31,475 nucleotides of DNA, taken from assembly GCA_014084085.1 (NCBI GenBank), contig NPFB01000040.1, positions 607,594-639,068 on the forward strand, given 5' to 3'. Each line of letters opens with the position of its first letter. Positions within the stretch are counted from its first letter, which is position 1. Position numbers and translations under genes: made by a program. This document shows, piece after piece, positions 8,548-17,044 of this stretch. The notes below the pieces were generated by a model that saw only the letters and a program-made list of their open reading frames with translations, did not search any database and was not told the DNA's origin. Origin of the DNA: Hondaea fermentalgiana. Taxonomy: Eukaryota > Sar > Bigyra > Thraustochytrida > Thraustochytriidae.

Positions 8548-9878
8548 TTAAGACTCGAAAATGCGGCGAATCTGTGACACTTGGCAAGGCGTGCCCGTCA
8601 CAGGACAGGCGCCATGCTCCAGGACGTGACGGTGAATACATATGAAACAAAAGGCGATCCCGCTTGACGAAATGGCTGGATTCACACGCGGCTCATGACA
8701 AAGGGGGCACTGGCGCGGATGGCGCGGCAACCCAACGCCCATGGACGAGGGCCGTGGCGGCATGGGCGGCGGTGGAATAATCTGCGCATTCTTGTTTTGT
8801 TCCCGCTGACTCTGGTTTTCGGGCGAATAGTACCACTCCAAGAGCTTGAAGATGAGAGCCGAGGCTACAAGAGCCGTTCGCAAGAATGAAATGCCCTTTG
8901 AAGCAATCTTGCCCACAATGCCACGGTGCGAGTCCCGAAGCTCTTCTGCAAGCGCTTGCGCGCGCATGTCGTCTCCCGTGACACGAGCGAGAAATATACC
9001 CTGCAGCCATTGAGGCGGCGAAAAGTGCTCCGTGCGCTGGAACATGAACAAAATCTTGAGGTAAAAGCCCCAAAGCTCGTAGCCGGCAAGCGTAAGCGGT
9101 ACTCCCTGCAAAAACATTTGGCGCAGTCGCTTGTAGAGTCTCGGACGGCGGCCAACGGCGCTCGAGGTTCCTGATGAACCTCGTGCCACCATTGCTGCTT
9201 CATTCTGCCCATGTCCCACATGTTCATCGTTGGAGCTACTACCCTCTCGCTGCTGCCGCTGTCGTTCTTGCATCTCTTGCTGTTCTTCTTGTTGAGCCTC
9301 TACTGCGAGCACCTCATGGGCCTTGACGGTTTTCATGCGCAAGTAAGGGATCAATGTCACGAAAAAGAGACTCACGAGTTTGTCGCGAGGACTCAGCGGG
9401 ACTTGTGCGCCCTGGGGGCCGGCCCGTTTGACCCGTTTTAGCGCATAAAAATTCTCCGAGAAGCACGCGTCGTATACCTGCAGGTAATGCCGCTCAATGA
9501 TCCCGAGCAGCAGATAGTAGAGCTCATCCTGCACAACGAAAGTAAATGCATTAGTATGTCGGACTTTCCTTTGGCTGACGACGAAATGACGACGCTTGTG
9601 ATGCGCGCATTTCACATTTCGAACTCACCTTCCAGGCGCAAAGGCGGAAAAAAGTTGCATATCGCTCGCCGAGGGTCACGAGAAGATAATCAAAGGCCGG
9701 CTGTGTCAAAGTACGGAGTCGTGGGTTGTTTCATCGGAAGTGAGTCATTCTGGCCACATAGAAAAGATCATGAGTGGCATGCACGAGCACGTACCTGCAA
9801 TGCGGTAGTGAGTCCCCCTGCCATCGACAGCTCGAACACCGTCGGATTAGGTGAGTTGAGCAAGTTGGAAAGAAACAT
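8548..9878 (-). CDS. PEX12: Peroxin-12 (PEX12), peroxisomal RING-type ubiquitin ligase subunit
   Basis: PEX12 works with PEX2 and PEX10 in the peroxisomal membrane to ubiquitinate the import receptor PEX5. The gene has three exons on the minus strand: 9878-9795, 9700-9629 and 9528-8548, with GT-AG introns of 94 and 100 nt in phase 0. Exon 1 encodes MFLSNLLNSPNPTVFELSMA and exon 2 PAFDYLLVTLGERY; both match the family's N-terminus. The spliced protein is 378 residues, close to the usual 350-400. Exon 3 carries FSENFYALKR, hydrophobic segments (SLFFVTLIPYL, GFYLKILFMF, RTALVASALIFKLL) and the partial RING with Cys326, Cys329, Cys346 and Cys349, then ACPVTGTP. As in other PEX12 proteins, the RING lacks the second zinc-site ligands. 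A Gln/Glu/Ser-rich insertion lies between the first and second membrane segments. Confidence 0.95.
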
Positions 9879-10445
9879 GGTCGCCCGCGGATGTTTTATT
9901 CGTTGCAAGCGTCTGTGCGTCCTTGTGTTTTACCCTGTTCTGCGCTTTCGCCCTGTCCTGCTCTAGTCGAACGACTGGGCGTGCCGTGGTCAAACAGGTT
10001 TGCTGCTTCTCCACCTCGTGCGAGAATGCCAGGATTCCCACCTCGCCCTCCCGCTTCCCAACTCCGATTCTGCGCTTGCTGCGAGGAGCCGCGAAAAGAC
10101 AAGAGAATAGCGAGCACGCAGGGCCGCGCGCGCCCTCGCCAGCAAGCGTTCGGCCTGGGCCCGCTCCGGTCGTTGCTCCCGTCGCAAGATCCCGGCGTGG
10201 TCGAGACAACCTGAATAATGGTCTGCTGCTGCGAGGTCTGCCGCCGCAGACACGATCAAAGTCAAGTTGGCTGCCGGCAGAAGCCACTTGCGACGCGCAC
10301 GTGCGGCGGGCAGGCGCACTGCGCAGACAGGCAAACGGATAGAGGTGCCGCGAGCTAGCAAGCAAGAGTACGTCGCGCGCACAACGAAGCGAGCGGCGAC
10401 GCGAAGGCTGCGAACTCGGGCACGGTCGCGAGAGCCGGAGATACC
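9879..10445. promoter_or_regulatory. Bidirectional promoter region between PEX12 and the phospho-lyase-like gene
   Basis: These 567 bases separate the start codons of two divergently transcribed genes, so both promoters and 5'UTRs must lie here. The sequence is GC-rich, especially 10000-10445. Open frames exist on both strands but show no recognisable domain and have arginine-rich, GC-driven composition. Confidence 0.6.
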
Positions 10446-12035
10446 ATGACCTCACGACAGAGCCCGGCGAACCAGCAGCAGCTGCACGTCGTAGGCCTCG
10501 TGGCATGCGGCACGATTTTGGGCGCGACGCTCGCACTGGGAGCCTCGTGGGTGCGGGAGAGAAGACAGGAGAAGAACTCCTCTTTGCTGGCGTGGAGATC
10601 AACAGTGACAGCAGAACCAGTACCCGAGAAAACCTCAAAGATGGCGAAGGAGATCCTTGCGTTTGAAAACGAGGCAGAACACATGAGCAAGGAGGAGGTG
10701 TATGCGCTGAGAAAGCAACTCTTTTGCGATGCGCAAAGCATCTCGTACGAGAACTCGGACCCGCTCATGATTGTCCGGGGCGAGAGCCATCACCTTATTG
10801 ATGACCGAGGCTTTCGCTACCTGGACTCGCGCAACAACCCGGCGTGCGTCGGCTGGCAGCGACAAGCGGTCGTTGACGCTGTCTCGCGTCAACTTGCCAA
10901 AACCAACTCGAACACAAGATACCTCCATCCTTATCCAGTGCTCTTGGCTCGAGAGCTCATTCGCACAATGCCAACTGGATCAAGACTGAAACGCGTGTTT
11001 TTCGTCAACTCTGGCAGCGAAGCCAACGACCTCGCGCTGCGCCTTGCGCGCACGCATACTGGAGCCACAGATGTAGTGGTTGTAGAACGTGCGTATCATG
11101 GCCACACAGAGGCCGTGCTTGCTATTTCTCCGTACAAGTTTCTCGGCAAGGGCGGCAAAGGTTGCCCAGAGCAAACGCATGTGGTCCCTTGCCCAGACAG
11201 CTATCGAGAACGAAGCGATCACGAATCGGAGCAGGAATTTGCATCAAGAATGGCCGCCTACGTGGACGAAAAGCTTGAATATGTAGAGGGCCAAGGTCGT
11301 CGAACCGCTGCGTTCTTTGTAGAGTCTGGAATGTCAGTCGCCGGCGTCATCATGCCGCCTCGCGGGTATTTGACCTCTGTGTACGCGTCGGTGCGTGCGC
11401 AAGGGGGCGTCTGCGTGGCAGATGAGGTGCAAGTGGGTTTTGGTCGTCTTGGTGGGCATTTCTGGGGCTTTGAGCAACAGGGCGTGGATCCGGACATTGT
11501 CACAATGGCCAAACCTTTTGGCAACGGCGTTCCCCTTGCCGCGGTGGTGTGTTCTGACGCGGTTGCAAACTCGTTTACGAATGGAATGGAGTATTTCAAC
11601 ACATTTGGTGGCAATCCTGTTGCATGCGCTGCAGGTTTGGCGGTGCTCGAGATCATTCAATCGGATCGACTACAGGCACACGCCGCAGAAACAGGTGCAT
11701 ACTTTTGCGAGCGTCTCCACGCACTCATGCAAACCAGGGCGGGGTGTCTGATTGGCGACGTACGTGGGAGCGGTCTTTTTTTGGGCATCGAGTTCGTACG
11801 CGACCGTGTCTCCAAAGAGCCTGCGAGCAAGGAGGTCTCTTTCATCATTACGCAACTCTTGCACCAGCACCGTATTCTCACAAGTTGCGATGGCAAACAT
11901 AGCAACGTCCTCGTCATCAAGCCGCCCTTGACTTTTGACAAGTCTAGTGTGAACACTTTTGTCGATGCGCTTGAGTTGGCGTTGCAAAGCGTTCACGACG
12001 CAGACTTATCCAAGGTCCAACACACTCCAACCTAG
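10446..12035 (+). CDS. Class III PLP enzyme, ethanolamine-phosphate / 5-phosphohydroxylysine phospho-lyase type
   Basis: This 529-residue protein belongs to the class III aminotransferase fold and resembles ETNPPL/PHYKPL (AGXT2L1/2). Those enzymes use pyridoxal phosphate to eliminate phosphate and ammonia from phosphoethanolamine or 5-phosphohydroxylysine. Visible hallmarks are [16 protein letters not shown] (187-202), AYHGH (216-220), the PLP-contacting Asp in [11 protein letters not shown] (Asp326), the Schiff-base lysine in TMAKPFGNG (Lys356), [26 protein letters not shown] and the C-terminal [10 protein letters not shown]. The block order and spacing are those of the phospho-lyases. The first about 70 residues are extra: residues 13-35 are hydrophobic and followed by RERRQEK, so the enzyme may be membrane-anchored or targeted to mitochondria. 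It starts at the first ATG and has no intron. Which phospho-compound it uses cannot be read from the sequence. Confidence 0.9.
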   Translation: MTSRQSPANQQQLHVVGLVACGTILGATLALGASWVRERRQEKNSSLLAWRSTVTAEPVPEKTSKMAKEILAFENEAEHMSKEEVYALRKQLFCDAQSISYENSDPLMIVRGESHHLIDDRGFRYLDSRNNPACVGWQRQAVVDAVSRQLAKTNSNTRYLHPYPVLLARELIRTMPTGSRLKRVFFVNSGSEANDLALRLARTHTGATDVVVVERAYHGHTEAVLAISPYKFLGKGGKGCPEQTHVVPCPDSYRERSDHESEQEFASRMAAYVDEKLEYVEGQGRRTAAFFVESGMSVAGVIMPPRGYLTSVYASVRAQGGVCVADEVQVGFGRLGGHFWGFEQQGVDPDIVTMAKPFGNGVPLAAVVCSDAVANSFTNGMEYFNTFGGNPVACAAGLAVLEIIQSDRLQAHAAETGAYFCERLHALMQTRAGCLIGDVRGSGLFLGIEFVRDRVSKEPASKEVSFIITQLLHQHRILTSCDGKHSNVLVIKPPLTFDKSSVNTFVDALELALQSVHDADLSKVQHTPT

Positions 12036-12206
12036 CCTCGACGTGGCTTTCCGAGTCACACTTGTAACGTGATTGCCAAGAGCGCTCGCAGAGTGAGACA
12101 ATCCGCGCTCTTGATCAAAGCAGAGAATCTGAGTGTCCTCAACGTTGAACATGTAGAGTTCCTGTGTTGTTATGTATTTAGGCAAAAAGAAAGACTATCG
12201 TGTTTG

Positions 12207-12657
12207 TCATGCCGGTTCGTTAAAGTCCCAGATTTCCGGGTCAGTGAGCGGCACAAAGTCGCTTTCCTTTTCGAGCTTCTCGTTAATTTCTTTTTCGTAT
12301 GTAGCTCGGTCAACCTCCTTGAGCTTGGAACTCGCTTCCTTGTCCTGATCCTGCGCACGAGACACCGAGAGAGTCAACGAGAGATAGGTTAGATGATCGA
12401 AGGGAGAGAACATAACGGCGAGCGAGTAATCTAAAAGTTCTCGCTCGCAAGCGACGTGACTATTTTCGCTTGCAGGCAACGTACCACTTGCCCGACGAGA
12501 ACAATATTGTCGGATCGCACAATAATGACTTCGTTGCAAGGCTCTTTGAAGACGCTCGTGCCGGCAAAAGCATAATCGTATGCGTCCTCGAGCACAATGT
12601 TGGCTGCGTCAAGTAAGCGAGCAAGCAAGTGCACCATGCGTTGCGTGAGTATTGCTG

Positions 12658-12709
<52 letters not shown>

Positions 12710-12931
12710 GCCCGTTCGTTGAAAAGATCCTTGTAGAAGGTCGATGAACAACGTCTTGCGCTACTTTTCGAGACGGTCTGCGCATAATGCCAACTCACAG
12801 TACTTGTCGATGGAGCTCAGGATCCCCACGAGGTGCCTACCGTCGCGCAAGACGACCATGACGCGTCGATCGAGCTCCTCGATGAGCGACGAGGCGCCCG
12901 GCAGGTGATAGTTTTCCATGAGCTTGCTCAT
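12207..12931 (-). CDS. LSM1: LSM1, Sm-like protein of the mRNA decapping complex
   Basis: LSM1 is the defining subunit of the cytoplasmic LSM1-7 ring, which binds deadenylated mRNA 3' ends and promotes decapping. Three exons on the minus strand are 12931-12799, 12603-12485 and 12350-12207. The donors GTGAGT and GTACGT and acceptors CGCAG and GCGCAG give introns of 195 and 134 nt. Exon 1 encodes MSKLMENYHLPGASSLIEEL then VMVVLRDGRHLVGILSSIDKY (Sm1). Across the junction comes SNIVLEDAYD, and exon 2 has VIIVRSDNIVLVGQV (Sm2, with the RxDN variant of the RG motif). Exon 3 supplies the charged LSM1 tail ending in PEIWDFNEPA. The spliced length of 131 residues is that of LSM1 in other eukaryotes. 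A second in-frame ATG lies 12 bases downstream of the chosen start. Intron 1 contains a large TCTG microsatellite. Confidence 0.93.
12659..12710 (+). repeat. TCTG tetranucleotide microsatellite in LSM1 intron 1
   Basis: There are thirteen perfect TCTG units inside the first LSM1 intron. On the transcribed sense strand they read CAGA, so every unit supplies a CAG that resembles a 3' splice site. The acceptor I infer lies about 55 bases further downstream. Confidence 0.95.
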
Positions 12932-13673
12932 GTTGCCCGTGCGCTTCGTCCGTATCTATCAGCAGCGCTGCAGAGTCGAAGCGCGGCCCGGCGTTTCCTT
13001 CGGGCTACCACGCGCGTGCTCTCGCGCTCGCTCTTCTCGCCTTCAGCTTGCGTGTCTGCCCCAACGCAAACCGGTCTGCGCTGGCGCTGTCAGTGTTGCT
13101 GTCGCGCGCGGTACTATAACAATGGAAAAGGTCTCGCGAGCAGAAATACAAGGTGATTGCGGTGAGTTGCTGGAGCCTATTTGCGCAGGGAGGTGAGCTG
13201 CCTGCCGCCCCTGTAGCGCGTCTAAAAAAAAACCAAATGCAAGTCCGAACGGCAGTAATGGCCACTCCTTTGATGACCGCCGAGCAACTACTCGTACGTT
13301 AGGCCCCAACTGTAGACGTCCATCAACCTCAGTGGTACTGCCTGCAAAAGAAGTGCAAGAGTTTGCGCGGAAAAGGGGGAAAGAAAAGATGGGATTTCGT
13401 ACGAACTACTGGGACTGGCCCATCTATACTGGTGATTGAAGCTCTTTTGGAAAAAATTGAAAATGAGAAAGATAAGATGCGAAACAACTAGCCGTCATCA
13501 AGTTGAATACCAGTGCATGTAGACAGTCTTTAAAAATTCCTCCTCTCCCTAGTTTTTACTTTTTGAGCACCAGCAAATTTCATAATTCATACATTCAAAC
13601 ACAGAAATCACATGATTAGATCGTACAACTCGTCGTTTTTGCGAGTTTTACACATATTTTTTTGGTTCTCCTA
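12932..13673. other. Intergenic region between LSM1 and the LRR-NEL gene
   Basis: The part next to LSM1 (12932-13200) is GC-rich and should hold its promoter. The part from about 13400 to 13673 is notably AT-rich and probably holds the 3'UTR and terminator of the LRR-NEL gene that ends at 13674. I see no coding region or RNA gene. Confidence 0.6.
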
Positions 13674-16187
13674 TCAACGAAGACCGAAAAAGGAGCGCCG
13701 AGTAGAGCTCCGACGTTCCGATGCGTTGATGGGCATACCATTTTTGTAAAGTCTGCATACATTAGTGAGAAAGGACTCGCTCGAGAGCTGATTATTGGAA
13801 AAGTCAAGGCCCGTCCTGACCCAATGCACGCAAACGTCTTGATACGACCATATATTGGCTACGTCCGGGAGAACGACGACAGGATCTGAAATTGCGTCGC
13901 CCAAGAGATCGGTGGCAGTCGCCGCATCGGCTTCGATGCGCAATTTGTGGTCTGGCACCTTGAGATCTTCGTACGCAACAACGGCCTCCCCGCGCAGCTG
14001 CTCCTGCCACGGAGCCCACGACAAGAGCCAAACGTCCAGATCCGCATCGGTGATTGCGAGGGCCTCCGCGCGGGCAGCCTCGATATCTTCGGGGGTAACG
14101 TCGACATACTGCTCCCATTCCATAGCCCGAGGGGACACTGGAAGACCAAGGTCGTCCCTCAGCTCGAGCTCAAATTTTAGATATACACAAACGTCATCGA
14201 CGTCGAGGTCGCTCAAATTGAGCAGATTACTTGCATGTTGATGTACGACTCCAAGTCGCATTACACCTAGCCCGAGCTTGCGCAGGGCCGTGCGGTCGCC
14301 TCTGGCGTGAGCAAGCGCAGCCACAAGTTGCATCTGTCCAAGAGCCCAGACGGGTTTGTCCACACATGTGTCCACGGCGTCGGCCATGCGCATGAGAATC
14401 TCTTCTCGCGCCACCTCGTCCGTTGCTGCAGTCTCGAGCACATCTCGCAGTCGTTCCAAGAGACTCTCTCGAAGGTCCGGGACGCGATTTTCTAAGCTCG
14501 AGGCGAGGAGTTTCAGGAACTCAATAATGTCGCGAACGTACGCGTTTTCGACAAACGGAGCAAGCTCAATGTCCTCGGCGCCAAAGAGAGCCAACGCGTC
14601 CTCTATTGTATTGATCGAGTTCAAATCGCCCACCTCGCGAAGACACTGTGTCTTTCGCCGCGGTTTGGGCACCGCTTGATCAGAATTTTTCTTGGACGTT
14701 TTTGAGTTTGGACGCATCGCTGTCGCCCCAAGTCTTGCCTCGTGCCCTTGCGACTGCGCCATGAGCTTGCCAGAGGCAGTGCCGGTGACTGAACCCGTAC
14801 TTGCACTTCTCGATGTCCCTGTCGCGCTTCTCCGCGGTTCAAAGTCCGTTGTGTTTGCCCTCCGACTGTTTTCGAGCAGCGTCAGTACCGACGCATCAAA
14901 AGAAAACTTGAGCACATCAGTCTCGATGCTTTGAAGAACCTCGTATGAGTCAGGCTCGAGGTTTGTCGCGCGCACATCGACATGGAGCGTCTTCCTTCGC
15001 TGTTTCTCGAGAGCGACCACGGGAAGTCGGCGGAGCGAGGAGCAGCCACGAAGATCGAGCTTGGAGCCTTGAAAATTTGCAGTGACGGGAATCTTTGTCA
15101 AGGACCACGCATCTTGAAGCCACGTGTTTCCATGTACCGTCAACAAGTTCGGGAGCGTGGTGAGCGAGGTGCAGCTGCGCATGTCAAGATTGCCTTCGAC
15201 AATAAGGTAGTCGGGCAATTTGGACAACCGGGAACACCCTGCCAAGCAAAGTTCGCCACCGACACGTGCTAACGAGTCCGGTAAGCTCTCGAGCGACGAA
15301 CAATCCTCCAGATAAAGGCTCTCAACGTGCTCCAAATTGGAGGGGAGCTTCTCCAGCAGTCTGCATCCCCTGCAGTCCAGTGCACCGCCGAGCTCGGCAA
15401 ACTCCGGGAGCTCCGTGAGCCGATGTCCTCCCTCACGGACCGCGAGGTCTCCTCCGATGCGAATATTCGCGCCCCAGTCCTTGACGTCGATATTGAGCAG
15501 CATGAGGCTTCCGCCGACGTGAAGCCGCTCTGGGACCTGTAGTGGTGCAGGATCAAGAAACTCGCCCTCGGGGCTAATTTCTGTCATGATGACGAGGTTG
15601 CCATGGACATACAGCCCACTAGGTATCCTGGGTGGCGGCGAAGGTTCAGCGCGACTCGTGCTGGTACGTCGTGATCTCTGCGCGCCTGGCACGAGAATCA
15701 AGGCATTGCCACGCACGATCATGCGCGGAAAGTTTTCCACCAGGTCGACGACGAGAACTTCTTCAAAGGGTAGTGACACGCGCAGGGTTCCTCTGTTGGC
15801 AAGCCAATGCAGGGTCACATTGCTCGCCTCGAGGCTGCGTCGGAGGACCGAATCTGGCGGCAGTTTGCGCAGTTCGCGCGCGACCATGGCCCTTCCCGCG
15901 GGCCCAGCGCCGATGGACATCCTCCGAGTGCTCGGTCTTGCCGTCGACTGGGCGGTGATACACGCCATGGCCCTCTTGAGGGCGCGCGCGCTCGCGCCTG
16001 CGCTCTCGCGCAGCGTGCGGCCGCGCTCGCCGTCCTCGCCGACAGCCCCATTTGCGGCCCCGAGCGCCGGCAGCCCCGCGGCCTCGCGCGCGAGCCCCAG
16101 CACGCGCACGACCGCCGCCTCCATGCGCGAGTCCCGCCGTACCCACGTCGACGCCGTCACCTCGGCCACCGCCGTAGCGCTCTCCAT
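13674..16187 (-). CDS. LRR protein with NEL-type E3 ubiquitin ligase domain (copy 1)
   Basis: The 837-residue product has leucine-rich repeats at about 187-395 (units of about 22 residues built on LPxxLxVxGNLxLxxCxSL). A Ser/Thr/Lys/Arg-rich linker follows at about 440-515, then a domain at about 525-740 that I read as NEL, the novel E3 ligase domain of IpaH/SspH-type bacterial effectors. It has the catalytic CxD motif (Cys608, Asp610; codon at 14364-14366), then DDVCVYLKFELELRDDLGLP, then a helix ending in WLLSWAPWQEQL, all in the family order. NEL enzymes form a ubiquitin thioester on that Cys, and the LRR picks the substrate. Residues about 757-803 resemble a U-box. No signal peptide or TM is seen. 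The ATG at 16187 is the first in frame; the frame is open a little further up with no ATG. Composition is like that of its neighbours. NEL assignment is by motif reading only. Confidence 0.8.
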   Translation of the reverse strand: MESATAVAEVTASTWVRRDSRMEAAVVRVLGLAREAAGLPALGAANGAVGEDGERGRTLRESAGASARALKRAMACITAQSTARPSTRRMSIGAGPAGRAMVARELRKLPPDSVLRRSLEASNVTLHWLANRGTLRVSLPFEEVLVVDLVENFPRMIVRGNALILVPGAQRSRRTSTSRAEPSPPPRIPSGLYVHGNLVIMTEISPEGEFLDPAPLQVPERLHVGGSLMLLNIDVKDWGANIRIGGDLAVREGGHRLTELPEFAELGGALDCRGCRLLEKLPSNLEHVESLYLEDCSSLESLPDSLARVGGELCLAGCSRLSKLPDYLIVEGNLDMRSCTSLTTLPNLLTVHGNTWLQDAWSLTKIPVTANFQGSKLDLRGCSSLRRLPVVALEKQRRKTLHVDVRATNLEPDSYEVLQSIETDVLKFSFDASVLTLLENSRRANTTDFEPRRSATGTSRSASTGSVTGTASGKLMAQSQGHEARLGATAMRPNSKTSKKNSDQAVPKPRRKTQCLREVGDLNSINTIEDALALFGAEDIELAPFVENAYVRDIIEFLKLLASSLENRVPDLRESLLERLRDVLETAATDEVAREEILMRMADAVDTCVDKPVWALGQMQLVAALAHARGDRTALRKLGLGVMRLGVVHQHASNLLNLSDLDVDDVCVYLKFELELRDDLGLPVSPRAMEWEQYVDVTPEDIEAARAEALAITDADLDVWLLSWAPWQEQLRGEAVVAYEDLKVPDHKLRIEADAATATDLLGDAISDPVVVLPDVANIWSYQDVCVHWVRTGLDFSNNQLSSESFLTNVCRLYKNGMPINASERRSSTRRSFFGLR

Positions 16188-17044
16188 CCCGCCCGTGCCG
16201 CGCGCGCTCGCGCTATCCGCGCGTGCACAACGCGAGCGAGCAATTGCCTCTGCCCAGCTTTGCGGATGCTCGCTCACGATACCGCCCAGCCAGGTCTCTA
16301 GTACCTCACCTAGTAGCAGCAGTCACAGCTACTAGCACTAGCACAGTATGGCAGTGCTCGTGTACACTGCGAGTCCGCGCGTGCACGCAGCTCCACTAAT
16401 GTGCCATTTAATGTGGGGCCGCGCAGCGCGTGCGGCACGTGCCGCTGTGTCTCCTCGTTTTGCTCTCTCCCCCCTCGTGCTCGCACTCGCTCGCAGCACT
16501 GCAGCTGCAGCTCGCAGCCACGTGGCGGTACCCGCTGGCCCCGGCCCGCCCGCACGCACGCACGCTCGCTCGCTCCTCCCGCCCGCCCGCCCGTGGCAGC
16601 TGGGGCCTGCGGCCCTGGGCACCGGTGCCCAGGCAGGGCCCGCCGCCGCTGGCTCGTGTCGCCCTTCCAGGCGTGCTCTGCTCTTCTCGCTTGTGTCGCG
16701 CGCTGCTTCGCGTGCTTGCTCGCTTGCTTGCTTGCTTGCCGCTTGCCTCTCTGAGCAGTTACCTCTGCCAGTGCCTGCGACGCGAGCGCGGCCGAGTGTG
16801 CGCGCGGCCTCAGCGGCCAGCACGGGCGGCTGAGCTGCGGCGAGCGGGGGAGAACGGCCGGGGAGGCGAGGCCGCAGACTCTGACAAACGCGCAGCCTGC
16901 TGCTGTCTGTGCTGCGCGCAGGCGGGCGAGGCGAGGAGAGGCGAGGGACGGAGGCCGGGCGCGGGAGGCAGGAGCGGCGCGTAGTGCGCACGCGCGGTCG
17001 CAAGCGAGGGGAGGATAGAGGGCAAGCGAGCTCGCGAAGGCAAG
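16188..17044. promoter_or_regulatory. Shared divergent promoter region of the two LRR-NEL genes
   Basis: These 857 bases separate the two start codons. The sequence is extremely GC-rich, with pyrimidine-rich and GCAC/GCTC/GCCC tandem patches (about 16551-16592) and a GCTT array (about 16719-16740). It must contain both promoters. Open frames on both strands are Ala/Arg/Pro/Ser-rich artefacts of the composition. Confidence 0.55.

Noticed and set aside
12659..12710. Regular repeat resembling a CRISPR array or coding repeat (TDRQ units)
   Set aside because: The unit is 4 bp without spacers, and it lies in the LSM1 intron between confirmed exons.
16348..16984. Several long open frames on both strands in the LRR-NEL spacer
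   Set aside because: They are Ala/Arg/Pro/Ser/Cys-rich in every frame, as expected from very high GC and tandem repeats, with no conserved motif.
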